Below, piece by piece: positions 1 to 11,710 of a DNA stretch of 64,000 nucleotides (the stretch's first letter is position 1; each line of letters starts with the position of its first letter). Both the position numbers and the translations under genes were made by a program. The stretch comes from Rapana venosa. Taxonomy: Eukaryota > Mollusca > Gastropoda > Neogastropoda > Muricidae. The stretch spans positions 23,379,170 to 23,443,169 of the forward strand of contig CM054165.1 of the NCBI GenBank assembly GCA_028751875.1, read 5' to 3'. The notes under the pieces were generated by a model that ran no database searches, had not been told where the DNA came from, and saw only the letters and a list, made by a program, of their open reading frames with translations.

Positions 1-171
1 ACAACACACACACAAAAGGAAAAAAACACAAAGAGCCAACCCAAACACTGCAAAACCGAAAAACAACAAATGACATACAACACAGCAGCAAGCAATAATC
101 CAACAGAATACACACACACAAAAAAAAGCGTGATAGAAAAGACCTCAGCGTGCAGGCTCTACATGCATTCT

Positions 172-249
<78 letters not shown>

Positions 250-474
250 GTGACGTCTAAGGGGAATCTTGATTCCTCGCCCTCTCAAATGAAGATCTTG
301 GCTTCTGTTGCGTTCGAAGGGCCATCTTTATTTCTAAAGGAGATCTCGACTGCTAAGTATCCCCGAAGATGGACTGTGGCTACCTCAGTGGTTGGCAAAC
401 ACAGTCGCTATGCAAAATCTCATCGGTGAACCTTGGAGCTCTAGAAGAGGAACGGAAAAAAGAAAAGAGAACTT
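1..474. repeat. Simple-sequence region with (AG)n at 172-247
   Basis: A- and CA-rich start followed by about 38 AG units. The reading frame across it is an artefact. At 248-474 there is low-complexity unique sequence leading into the minisatellite. Confidence 0.85.
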
Positions 475-3400
475 GAGTTTCTAAGGGAGGTCTTTCTAAA
501 GAAGACATTGGCTTCCCGGGAGATCTTGGTTTCTAAGGGAGATACTGGCTTCTTAGGGAGTTACTGGCTTCTTAGGGAGATACTGGCTTCTTAGGGAGTT
601 ACTGGCTTCTAAGGGAATTACTGGCTTCTAAGGGAGATACTGGCTTCTTAGGGAGTTACTGGCTTCTTAGGGAGTGACTGACTTCTAAGGGAATTACTGA
701 CTTCTAAAGGAGATACTGGCTTCTTAGGGATTTACTGACTTCTAAAGGAGATACTGGCTTCTTAGGGAATTACTGACTTCTAAGGGAATTACTGGCTTCT
801 AAGGGAGATACTGGCTTCTTAGGGAGTTACTGGCTTCTAAGGGAATTACTGGCTTCTAAGGGAGATACTGGCTTCTTAGGGAGTTACTGGCTTCTTAGGG
901 AGTGACTGACTTCTAAAGGAGATACTGGCTTCTAAGGGAGTTAATGGCTTCTTAGGGAAACCTTGACTTCTTAGGGAGGTCTTGACTTCTGGGGGAGATG
1001 TGGGTTTCTATTGTGCTCTAAGGGAGATCTTGACTTCCAATGAGATCTTGACTTCTGAGGGAGACCTTGACTTCTAGGGAGATCTTGATCGCTGAGGGAG
1101 AAATTGACTTCTTTGGGAGACATTGACTTCTAAGGAGATGTTGACTTGGGAGTCATTGACCTCTAAGGGAGACATTGACTTCTAAGGAGACATTGACCTC
1201 TAAGGAGACATTGACTTCTAAGGAGACATTGACTTCTAAGGGAGACATTGACTTCTAAGGAGATGTTGACTTGGGAGTCATTGACCTCTAAGGGAGACAT
1301 TGACTTCTAAGGAGACATTGACCTCTAAGGGAGACATTGACTTCTAAGGAGACATTGACCTCTAAGGGAGACATTGACTTCTAAGGAGACATTGACTTCT
1401 AAGGGAGACATTGACTTCTAAGGAGACATTGACTTCTAAGGGAGATATTGACTTCTAAGGAGACAGACTTCTAAGGAAACATTGACTTCTAAGGAGACAT
1501 TGACTTCTAAGGGAGATATTGACTTCTAAGGAGACATTGACGTCTAAGATGTTGACTTGGAGACATTGATCTAAGGAGACATTGACTCTAAGGAGATGTT
1601 ACATTGGAATGACTCTAGGAGACGTTGACTTCTAAGGAGACATTGACTTCTAAGGAGACATTGACTTCTAAGGAGACATTGACTTCTAAGGAGACATTGA
1701 CTCTATAGAGTTGACTTGGAGACATTGACTTAAGGAGACATTGACTTCTAAGGAGATGACTTGAGACTTGACGTTAAGGAGATGTTGACTTGGAGACATG
1801 AGTCTAAGGAGACATTGACTTCTAAGGAGACATTGACTTCTAAGGAGATGTTGACTGGAGAATTGACTTCTAAGGAGATGTTACTGGAGACTTGACGTTC
1901 TAAGGAGATGTTGACTTGGAGACATTGACGTCTAAGGAGACATTGACTTCTAAGGAGATGTTGACTTCTAAGGAGACATTGACTTCTAAGGAGATGTTGA
2001 CTTGGAGACATTGACGTCTAAGGAGATGTTGACTTGGAGACATTGACGTCTAAGGGAGACATTGACTTCTAAGGAGATGTTGACTTGGAGACATTGGCGT
2101 CTAAGGAGATGTTGACTTGGAGACATTGACGTCTAAGGAGATGTTGACTTGGAGACATTGACTTCTAAGGAGATATTGACTTGGAGACATTGACGTCTAA
2201 GGGAGACATTGACGTCTAAGGGAGATCTTGACTTGTAAGGGAGACCTTGACTTCTTATAGAGATTCCTTCTAAGGAGCTGCTTAGGACTTTAGGAGACTT
2301 GACGTCTAAGGAGATTTGACTTGGAGACATTGACTTCTGAGGAGACATTGACTTCTGAGGGAGACTTGACGTCTAGGGAGACTTGATTCTGAGGAGACTT
2401 GACTGTCTAAGGGAGACACTTGACTTCTATGGAGATCAATACTTAGGAGAGACATTGACTGTCTAAGGAGATTTGACTTGAGACTTTGACTTCTAGGAGA
2501 CTTTGACTTCTAGGAGATTTGACTCTAGGAGATGTGACTTAGGAGACATTACTTCAAAGGAATCTTGACTTTAGGGAGATTTGACTTCTAAGGGATTTGA
2601 CTTAAGGAGATATTGACTCTAAGGGAGAGCTTGACTTCTTAAGGAGATTCGACTTTAAGGAATTGCGTCTTATGGAGATTTCGACTTAAGGGAGATTGAC
2701 TTCTAAGGAGAGTTTGACTTCTTATGGAGATTCGACTTCTAAGGAGATTTGACTTCTTATGGAGATTGACTTCTAAGGGAGAATTGACTTCTATATGGAG
2801 ATTTGACTTTAAGGAGACTTGACTTCTTATGGAGATTCGACTTCTAAGGAGGATTTGACTTCTTAGGGAGCTTGACCTTCTAAGGCGATTGACTTCTTAT
2901 GAGATCGATTCTAAGGAGAGTTTGATCTTATGGAGATTGACTTCTAAGGGAGACTTGACTTCTAGGGAGACTTTGACTTCTTATGGAGATTCACTTCTAA
3001 GGGAGATCTTGACTTCTAGGGATTGATTAAGGGAGATTTGACTTCTAGGGAGAGTTTGACTTCTTATGGAGATTTGACTTCTAAGGGAGATTTGACTTCT
3101 AAGGGAGAGTTTGACTTCTTATGGAGATTCGACTTCTAAGGGAGATTTGACTTCTTATGGAGATTCGACTTCTAAGGGAGATTTGACTTCTTATGGAGAT
3201 TCGACTTCTAAGGGAGATTTGACTTCTTATGGAGATTTGACTTCTAAGGGAGATTTGACTTCTTATGGAGATTCGACTTCTAAGGGAGAGTTTGACTTCT
3301 TATGGAGATTCGACTTCTAAGGGAGATTTGACTTCTAAGGGAGAGTTTGACTTCTTATGGAGATTCGACTTCTAAGGGAGATTTGACTTCTAAGGGAGAT

Positions 3401-3775
3401 TTGACTTCTAAGGGAGATTTGACTTCTTATGGAGATTCGACTTCTAAGGGAGATTTGACTTCTAAGGGAGATTTGACTTCTTATGGAGATTCGACTTCTT
3501 ATGGAGATTTGACTTCTTATGGAGATTCGACTTCTAAGGGAGATTTGACTTCTTATGGAGATTCGACTTCTAAGGGAGATTTGACTTCTAAGGGAGAGTT
3601 TGACTTCTTATGGAGATTCGACTTCTAAGGGAGATTTGACTTCTAAGGGAGAGTTTGACTTCTTATGGAGATTCGACTTCTAAGGGAGATTTGACTTCTA
3701 AGGGAGATTTGACTTCTAAGGGAGACCTTGACTTCTGAAGGAGACCTTGACTTATAAGGGAGATCTTGAGTAGAC
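475..3775. repeat. Large minisatellite, 17-21 bp units
   Basis: About 3.3 kb of tandem units around the core GACTTCTAAGGGAGA. Three zones can be told apart: TTACTGGCTTCTTAGGGAG-type units to about 960, GACATTGACTTCTAAGGA units (18 bp) at about 1040-2360, and GATTTGACTTCTAAGGGA units alternating with a TTATGG variant at about 2640-3720. Because 18 bp is six codons, open frames (repeated TSKGDL / TSYGDS) appear on both strands; I regard them as non-coding. Units between about 1550 and 3050 are more irregular, with single-base losses. Confidence 0.93.
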
Positions 3776-3921
3776 GATTTTAAAGAGACATGTATGTTAA
3801 AAGCATGATCACATAATATAGAGATATCACACAATATCGTCATCATCATCATCTTCATTGACGAAAGTAACAATCCTTATGAGAAAACCCTTTATTCTTT
3901 TTATTTTATTGTATTCTTTTA

Positions 3922-3949
3922 TATCGAGGATAATGGAATAAGCACTCAA
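3922..3949 (-). mobile_element. SINE fragment (family S3), left part split by LINE
   Basis: Reverse complement of the S3 tail (GAGTGCTTATTCCATTATCC and following). The rest of the same element, also on the minus strand, resumes after the LINE at about 5367, so the LINE seems to have inserted into this SINE. Confidence 0.6.
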
Positions 3950-3954
3950 GAATC

Positions 3955-5366
3955 TGCAACAAGATCTGGCAGACAGGAAAATGGCCAACACCATGGACGC
4001 AGTCACTCATCATCACCCTCCCCAAGAAAGGAAATCTACAACAATGCCATAATTACCGCACAATCAGCCTCATATGTCACCCAAGCAAGGTCATGCTGCA
4101 GATAATATTGAATAGACTGAAGCCACAAGCAGAGACCATCATTGCTGAGGAACAAGCAGGTTTCAGAGCAGGGCGCAGCACAACAGAACAGATATTCAAC
4201 CTCAGAATACTATGTGAGCGGTACCTTCAACATCAACAAGACCTTTACCACGTATTTATCGATTTTAAGAAGGCATTTGACAGGGTGTGGCATGCAGCTT
4301 TGTGGGCAACATGAATTTGTACAGCATCAATGCAAACCTGATCAGAGTCATCAAACAGCTGTACAGCGAGGCCACCAGTGCAGTGTACTACAACAACAAC
4401 ATTGGAGAATGGTTTCGAACAAACAGTTGGAGTAAGGCAGGGCTGTCTACTCTCACCCACTCTTTTCAACATCTTCCTTGAGAGAATCATGGCTGATGCA
4501 CTGGAACATCATGAAGGATCAGTCAGCATTGGTGGCAGAACGATCACAAACCTCCGCTTCGCAGATGACATTGATGGAATAGCAGGATCAGAAAAAGAGC
4601 TTGCCAGCCTAACAGAACACTTGGATAAGGCCTCCAAAACATACGGCATGGAAATCAGTGCAGAGAAGACCAAACTGATGACTAATAACACCAACGGCAT
4701 TAGCACTGATATCAGGGTTAATGACCAGAAGCTGGAAACAGTTCAAAGCTTCAAGTACCTGGGAGCCATTGTATCCGACCAGGGATCCAAGCCAGAAGTA
4801 GTATGCAGGACTGCACAGACAATAACAGCTTTGTCAAAACTAAACACCATCTGGAGAGACAAGAATATCTCACTTATCTCCAAGATCAGACTAATGCGCT
4901 CCCTTGTCATATCCATATTTCTGTATGCCTGTGAATCATGGACCCTGACTGCAGATTTGGAGAGAAGAGTACAGGCAGTGGAGATGAGATGCTTTCGGAG
5001 ACTCCTTGGCATCTCCTACAAAGACCACATAAGCAACGAAAGCGTGCATAACAGAATCCAGCAAACCATTGGACCCTATGAGAACCTTCTAACGATCGTG
5101 AAAAAGCGTAAACTTAAGTGGTATGGGCATGTCACAAGATCCCAAGGAATTACAAAGACAGTTTTGCAAGGCACTGTCCAAGGAGGAAGAAGAAGAGGCA
5201 GACCAAGGAAGAGCTGGGAGGATAACATCAGTGAATGGACAGGCCTAGAACTCAACAAAACCCTGAGAAAGGCAGAACAGAGAGAGGAATGGAGGGAACT
5301 GGTTGCTGAGTCTTTGAGGGTGCCCCCACGGTCGTCAGACTACGGGACAGATAGATAGATAGATAG
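3955..5366 (+). mobile_element. Non-LTR retrotransposon (LINE), 5'-truncated, reverse transcriptase
   Basis: The first part (about 3964-4312) encodes the RT start: LPKKGN, NYRTISL, EEQAGFRAGRSTTEQIF, FIDFKKAFDRVWH. After a frame break the rest runs to 5358: GVRQGCLLSPTLFNIFLERI, the catalytic FADD box (in RFADDIDG), KYLGAIVS, YACESWTL, RCFRRLLGI, KLKWYGHV and GRRRGRPRKSW. It ends in a short (GATA)n tail, as several LINE clades do. No endonuclease domain is present, and the frameshift near 4310-4440 makes it inactive. Known of the family: it copies its RNA into DNA at a nicked target. I do not assign the clade with certainty (RTE- or jockey-like). Confidence 0.85.
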
Positions 5367-5440
5367 TCCCCGTGTGAATGCGGTTTTGTCATCTGTTCCC
5401 ACCGGCACACAATGGCCTACTCTTTCTTGAGAGAGGGAGA
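5367..5440 (-). mobile_element. SINE fragment (family S3), right part
   Basis: Reverse complement of the S3 body (AGAGTAGGCCATTGTGTGCC, then GATGACAAAACCGCAT). With 3922-3949 it frames the LINE between them. A run of about 20 G follows at 5460-5479. Confidence 0.65.
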
Positions 5441-5699
5441 GGGTTGCAAAAAAATGTTGGGGGGGGGGGGGGGGGGGGGCATATAGCTTATGAGAAAGAT
5501 TTTGAGACTGATAGTATACCTAGTCTTTACTTACATATATATGTGAACATATATGAACTCTGAACTTACTTTTATTACTAACGTGCCAGTGTATATATGA
5601 ATACTCACTTGAATGTACTTTGCTAAAGATTGCTTACTTACATTAATCACTCTCATGTGCAAGCACATACACACTTTTGCATGTGCATTGAAAAAGATA

Positions 5700-5800
5700 G
5701 ATAACATACATACATTTAATCGCTCATGTGCATAGCAGGTACACACACACACACACACACATTTAATATGTACACATTCACTCTGACTCACTGTTCGCAA

Positions 5801-5880
<80 letters not shown>

Positions 5881-5982
5881 CCCCTTTCCCTCCCTCTTCC
5901 TCTCTCTCTCCCCTCTCCCTCTCCTCCCTCTTCCTCTCTCTCTCCCCCCCCCCTCTCTCTCCGATTTAATTTTTTTATGTAT
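5700..5982. repeat. Microsatellite block (AC)n, (TC)n, C-rich
   Basis: (AC) at about 5743-5760, a (TC) run at about 5806-5878, then CCCTCT-rich sequence to 5962. Reading frames here are artefacts. From 5983 to 6680 the sequence is AT-rich without recognisable features. Confidence 0.85.
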
Positions 5983-6684
5983 ATGTTTTATGTATGCATA
6001 TGTAGGTTTATGTGTATATGTAAACATATGTGTGTTATTTTTATGAAAAATTGATGGTGAGAGATGGTATGGGGAGATGAAGGGATTTGCTGAGGGTAGT
6101 TTGAAATGGATGTCAGAGTGCTAAATCAGAATTTCAGGTTTGTTTCTTTGTTTGTTGTTTGTCTGTTTGTGTGTCTTTTTTATTTGCTCGAAATTTGTTA
6201 TGCAATTATTTACATTTGAGCTGTTTTGGGCATTTTCTTTCGCGTTTTTCTTTGGGGTAATGGGTGGGTGGGGTTGAGGGCGTGGTGTAAAGAAGCTGTA
6301 AGCTTATCCATTTACCCTTTAAAAAAAAATTCGTATTCGTATTCCCTCTCTCTCTGCCCCTCTCCCTCCCCCCCTCTCTCTTTTGCTCATCTTTTGCATA
6401 TGGTTGTATTAATTATTATTTTCACACTAATGACATAATCATTCCTATTCATTATAAGAAAACGTGGGTCATGGTTTCCACAAGCTCAGGATTTGCTTTC
6501 TGTCCATGTTGCTCTTATGTATGTATTTTCTACTTTAACAAACCACCGTGGTCAGAATCTGTGAACAGCTACCAACAACTGTTCATTATCATTCAGTTGC
6601 ATTCATTTTTCAGTTAACCTAGTCTTTGCAGAAGAACTGCGTTTATTATAATAATGATACTTGTCAGCAAGAAGAGGAAGGGAA

Positions 6685-6795
6685 CATTATGGAAAGGGAA
6701 CATTATAGAAAGGGAACAGTATGGAAAGGGAGCAGTATGGAAAGGGAACATTATAGAAAGGGAACAGTATGGAAAGGAAGGGAACCGTATGGGGA
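6685..6795. repeat. Short tandem array, 16-bp type units
   Basis: Five or more units of the GGAAAGGGAACATTATA / GGAAAGGGAACAGTATG kind. Confidence 0.75.
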
Positions 6796-6831
6796 GCAAT
6801 GTTGGTCAAAAGGAAGAATGATCATCGATAG

Positions 6832-7935
6832 CATCGCATGTGGTCACTGTCACCAGCTGTCGTCTCCATCACAGTGTACTGTGGTCACTGTCATCTCCAT
6901 CGCAGTGTACTGTGGTTACTGTCATCTCCATCACAGTACTACGGTCATTGTCACAGCTGTCATCTCCATCACAGTACTACAGTCATTGTCACAGCTGTCA
7001 TCTCCATCACAGTGTACTACAGTCACTGTCACAGCTGTCATCTCCATCGCAGTGTACTGTGGTCACTGTCATCCCCATCACAGTGTACTGTGGTTACTGT
7101 CATCTCCATCACAGTACTACAGTCATTGTCACAGCTGTCATCTCCATCACAGTACTACAGTCATTGTCACAGCTGTCATCTCCATCACAGTGTAATACAG
7201 TCACTGTCACAGCTGTCATCTCCATCGCAGTGTACTGTGGTCACTGTCATCTCGATCACAGTGTACTACAGTCAGTGTAACAGCTGTCATCTCCATCACA
7301 GTGTACTGTAGTCACTGTCGTCTCCATCACAGTGTACGGTGGTCACTGTCATCTCCATCACAGTGTACTACAGTCACTGTCGTCTCCATCACAGTGTACG
7401 GTGGTCACTGTCATCTCCATCACAGTGTACTACAGTCACTGTCGTCTCCATCACAGTGTACGGTGGTCACTGTCATCTCCATCACAGTGTACTAGCAGTC
7501 AGTGTAACAGCTGTCATCTCCACCGCAGTGTACTGTAGTCACTGTCATCTCCATCGCAGTGTACTTTGGTCACTGTCATCTCCATCACAGTGTACTGTGG
7601 TCACTGTCATCTCCATCACAGTGTACTACAGTCAGTGTAACAGCTGTCATCTCCATCGCAGTGTACTTTGGTCACTGTCACCAGCTGTCATCTCCATGTG
7701 GTCACGGCTGTCATATCCATGTGGTCATTGTCACAGCTGTCATCTCCATGTGGTCATTGTTACAGCTGTCATCTCCATGTGGTCATTGTCACAGCTGTCA
7801 TCCCCATGTGGTCATTGTCACAGCAGTCATCTCCATGTGGCCATTGTCACAGCTGTCATCTCCATGTGGTCATTGTCACAGCTTTCATCTCCATGTGGCA
7901 TTGTCACAGCTGTCATCTCCATCACAGTGTACTAC
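6832..7935. repeat. Tandem array, about 31-bp units
   Basis: About 1.1 kb of units built on GTCACTGTCATCTCCATCAC followed by AGTGTACTGTG or AGTACTACA, with an inserted CAGCTG in many units. At the right end (7680-7900) a shorter variant, CATGTGGTCATTGTCACAGC, takes over. Frames on the plus strand are repeat artefacts. Confidence 0.9.
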
Positions 7936-8875
7936 AGTCACTGTCACCAGCTGTCAGAAATGTTGGTGGTTTAGTATGTGTGTGTCTGAAGAGACTTGAT
8001 AAGGGAAAAATCTTGACTTGCAAAAAAAAAAAAAAGATCTAGAGCAGTTAAGTATACCAAAGGAGGAACTACATTCTGAAACCAAAGGTAACAGTGTCCT
8101 GCTGCCAAGAAGCCACAAGCCGAAAGAGGCCCAGCACTACTGACTGGTCATTTAGACTGAGTGATAAGTGGCGTCCTCTCCTCTTTGAAATCGGTGATTT
8201 GGGGGTCTGTAAGACTGTAAGGTCTGTGTTTTGGTTTTCAGAGAGTAGTTAAGATGCTCATGCTATTTCAGTTGCTGTGGATGGTGGGATGGTATCAGTT
8301 TACAGTCAACTCCCCCTAAGTCAGCCTTGGTTTCTGAGCTCTCCCCTGTTTGGTTCAAATGGTGTTTGGTTCACTCAAGCACTGGCCATTCTTTGCTGAA
8401 GTCACGCATTTTCCAAACTGTCTCTGTATTCATGATATAAAGCATCTTTTTGATCTTTCACATGTTGCTGCCATCACCATGCAATTTTGTTCTGGGTTTA
8501 CAGTACTTGGAGAATTGTTACAGCGGGTGATTCCTTCTCTTGATGGAGGTCTAGGAGGCGTATTTGGAAGTGTGTGTGTTGTTTTACTGCCCCTTGTCAT
8601 CAGTCGTTTTGAATTTGAATAATAAGATGAAAAAATCTTGTGTATATTTAAATTCCTGTGATAATTATTTTAAAAAAAAAGTAATTATGACATTTTGTAT
8701 CTCACAGTCGTTAAAAAACCATCCCTGAACCAAAACGAGCCTTTTTAGGTGACCATTCTCACCACCTGTTGCCTCTGTCATGGAGTCTTCAGAATAGAAC
8801 CAGCGAGGGACAGTTGAAAGTTTTTGGTGTTTCAGAACGCATATGCTTTCTTTTGTCATGAGTAGGTAAAAATAA
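7936..8875. other. Intronic sequence, no gene seen
   Basis: AT-rich with a poly-A run at 8022-8034. A 90-codon open frame at 8350-8622 has no recognisable domain and no good splice context, so I do not call it. Confidence 0.5.
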
Positions 8876-9172
8876 GGGATAGCTCAGTGGTCAGAGCACT
8901 CGCTTTCCCCAAGCTAAGGTTAAGCAGCATCGAGCGTGGTTACCAAGTGGGTTTGTGACCGTTTGCGCGCCTTGGCTTCAGTACAGTCCCCCAGTTCACC
9001 CAGCTGTAAATGGGTACCTGCCCTCTTTAGGGTCAGGGAAGGAAAAGCAGCGAGGGAGAGGAGATGGGCGCCACCCTCATTATGCTGGCCCCTAGAGAAG
9101 CTGAGGTCTCTGATGCCTCTGTCCCCAGCGACCGCATAAGTTATGGGACACCTTTACCTTTTATGTAAAAAG
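8876..9172 (+). mobile_element. SINE (family S1), tRNA-headed
   Basis: The start GGGATAGCTCAGTGGTCAGA resembles the A-box half of a tRNA. The body matches the copy at 52036-52336 and, more weakly, 60145-60355 (shared blocks CGAGCGTGGTTACCA, CGCGCCTTGGCTTCAGTACA, GCTGTAAATGGGTACCTGCC). GTAAAAA-like sequence flanks both ends and may be a target-site duplication. Confidence 0.8.
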
Positions 9173-9679
9173 GAAGCTGTGTACCTGTCACCAGGGCTAA
9201 ATCGTGAAGTAAGTTCAGAAACATTCAGCATCTGGCAGCCACTGTCACTCTATGGCGACAGGTGTTGAGAATCACCATGCCACTTAAAGAAAGAAGCTAT
9301 GTTGTTCATGAATTACCAGTTCAAGCGGATCACCGTTGCGATGTTAGAAGGGAAGAAAGATTGAGTGATAAATGTGGTGTGCTTGGAATTGGTGATTAGC
9401 TTCATTTTATCGTGGAACGCTGTCTGTATGTTAGCTTGTGAAAGGGATGTTTGTCACCACGATTTCTTACTCCGGAGACAGTTTATCATTTCTGTCGACT
9501 GATGTCTTCTGTTTATCGGAAAGAAATGCTTCAGTTGTCAAAGTATATATCATTTTTTCTGATGTTGTGTAATTAGTTGGTTCCTACACTGCAGTGAATT
9601 CTTGTTTGTTATAGTTTTGCTTCTGCCTGCTATTACCTCATGTTCACCCTTCCTCCATACCCCAGCAGGGATGAAAGTG

Positions 9680-10025
9680 TTGTTCAGGTGTTGGAATAGA
9701 TAACTGTTCAGGTGTTGGAATAGATAATTGTTTAGGTGTCGAATAGATGTTATTGCACGAATACATATTGTTCAATTGTTCCAATAGATATTGTTCAGTT
9801 GTTGGAATAGATATTGTTCAATCGTTCGAATAGTGTTCTGTTGTATGAATAGATATTGTTCAGTTGTTCAAACAGGTATTTTTGGTTGTTGTTCGAATAT
9901 ATATTGTTCAGTTGTTCGAATACATATTGTTCAGTTGATCTATTGTTCAGTTGTTCGAATAGATATTGTTCAGTTGTCCGAATAAATATTGTTCAGTTGC
10001 TTGAATAGATATTGTTCAGTTGGTG
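9680..10025. repeat. Irregular tandem array around GATATTGTTCAGTTGTTCGA
   Basis: Repeated, diverged units of about 20-24 bp with the cores TTGTTCAGTTGTTCGAATAG and TGTTGGAATAGATA. AT-rich and non-coding. Confidence 0.8.
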
Positions 10026-10221
10026 TCCTGACATTCGTATTGGTAAAGTTAGGTAATTCTTCGTTTGAATTGGTATTTTCCCCCTTTGAAACTTATTCAA
10101 CTCACCTCATGGACTGTTCTTAAATCAGAATGTTAATAAGAAGAGAGTTAAAATGCAAAATGTAAGAACTAAAAACATAGTCAAAATACGTGTACTTAAC
10201 ATTTTCTTTATGGCTGTGATA

Positions 10222-10330
10222 ATACAAAAGACCATCAAAACTATGAGACATCAGGTGCCTGTAAACTTCAGGATATTATTGTTAAGTGTGTAGGCACCTG
10301 ACCTCTCATGGTTTTGATGGTCTTTTGTAT
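10222..10330. repeat. Inverted repeat, 39-nt arms, 31-nt loop
   Basis: Arm 1 (10222-10260) and arm 2 (10292-10330) are reverse complements at 36 of 39 positions. The RNA would fold into a strong hairpin. It lies about 610 bp upstream of transporter exon copy 1 inside the intron. It may be a small MITE-like element or a structural element in the pre-mRNA. Confidence 0.8.
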
Positions 10331-10741
10331 GTATGTTATGTAACCCAAACTAATATTATGCCTCTAAAAATAGATATGAAAAAGCACAACTCGTGATTGC
10401 CCCAAAATGATTTGACTGTGTACAGTACTCCAGCATCTTTATCGTGAAGTGTTTTAAATCTGGGGGGTGGGAGTGTCATGAATTTGAAAAAAACAAACAA
10501 CCCTGCTGTAATTAGCATTAAATCAACATCTGTATACACATGCATGTACCTACAGCAAGCCATCCCCAAAACCATAGATCACAAGAGTCCAAGACAGATC
10601 TCAGGTTTTCTTTCGCTAGAACAAATATTCTGTTTTAAGAGAAAAGTATTTTTTTAAAAAGCTGAGATGAATGGTTCTTTAAAACTAGGAGAATGGACAT
10701 CTCACGCATGAAACGTTACTAATATTTATCATTTTCTTTTC

Positions 10742-10743
<2 letters not shown>

Positions 10744-10788
<45 letters not shown>
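10744..10788. repeat. (GT)n microsatellite upstream of exon copy 1
   Basis: About 22 GT units, ending 156 bp before the exon. Confidence 0.9.
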
Positions 10789-10790
<2 letters not shown>

Positions 10791-10944
10791 AAATTCGGCA
10801 GACACAGAGAAGAGGGATGAAGATGAAAGACATGTTTGACAAATCGTTCTGACCTTTGTTTTTTGTTGTTGTTTGTTGTTTCGTTGTTGGGTAGGGTTTC
10901 ATTTCGTTTGTATTATCGCCGGTTCTTTTCTTTTGCCTTGACAG

Positions 10945-11194
10945 TCTGGAAGTGGCGAGGATCCGCACGGCACGCTACCTTCAAGCGCTCATTTTGGCCC
11001 CCAACTTTTTTTCTGTCAAACTCATCCTCTTGCTTACCTTTGTCACCTTCGTGTTGCTCGGGGGTCACATGACCTCCGAGAAAGTGTTTGTGAGCATCGC
11101 GGTGTACCAGGCGATCCGCGTGCCAATCACTGTCTTCATGCCCTTTGCTATACAGTCCATGTCTGAGATTCGCGTGTGCTTCGATCGTTTGCAG
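10945..11194 (+). CDS. ABCC (MRP4-like) transporter, alternative TM5-TM6 exon, copy 1
   Basis: Internal exon of 250 nt: acceptor at 10943-10944 after a T-rich tract, donor GTACGT at 11195. One base completes a split codon, then 83 codons. The start of the peptide (LEVARIRTARYLQ) matches the end of an ABCC intracellular loop. Residues 22-40 and 47-69 are hydrophobic and correspond to TM5 and TM6 of the first transmembrane domain; GG at 39-40 lies in the turn. Residues F48, R58, P66, E74, R76 and R81 recur in the other copies, and the peptide ends RLQ, as ABCC4-type proteins do before the linker to the first nucleotide-binding domain. With copy 2 this is the most canonical ABCC sequence. It has no start or stop codon of its own and needs constant exons outside the window. 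The family exports organic anions, cyclic nucleotides and conjugates across membranes; the substrate here is unknown. Confidence 0.88.
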
Positions 11195-11640
11195 GTACGT
11201 GATGGCCTTCACCTTGACCTTGACCTTCGCTGGCTTTTAACCTTTTTTTTTCTTCCATCCTCTACTATGTAGTGGTTCATTATTTTTCTTTGTCGCTGTA
11301 TATCAAAAGAGGCATGGTTTTTATATTGTTTGTTTGTTGCTGGCTTGTTTTGTTTCGTTGTTGTTGATTTGATGCTTTGTTTGTGTTGCTGCTTGTGTCA
11401 GCTTGAAAAGAGATTGGTTATTTTTTGCAAGGGTAGTTGTTCCGGCTTTTGAGATGTTGGTTTTCTTTTTCTTTTCCTTAAATGTGAATCAAAACCGGAT
11501 GAAACGCTTGCCGCTTTTTTTCTTCTTTTTTTCTTTGGAATGAATATTGCTCACGATTTTTTTTGGGTCAGATTATATCCTAGAATGAATACTGATCTTC
11601 AGAAGGCATTATGATCTATGTCACTGTCCATCTGATCTTG

Positions 11641-11710
<70 letters not shown>

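Noticed and set aside
3111..3628. Long plus-strand frames of repeated TSKGDL / TSYGDS
   Set aside because: They follow from an 18-bp minisatellite; the opposite strand is open too.
6626..8042. Several overlapping histidine- and serine-rich frames
   Set aside because: All are readings of the 31-bp tandem array in different frames.
8350..8622. 90-codon frame
   Set aside because: No domain, no repeat of the exon anchors and no fitting splice sites.
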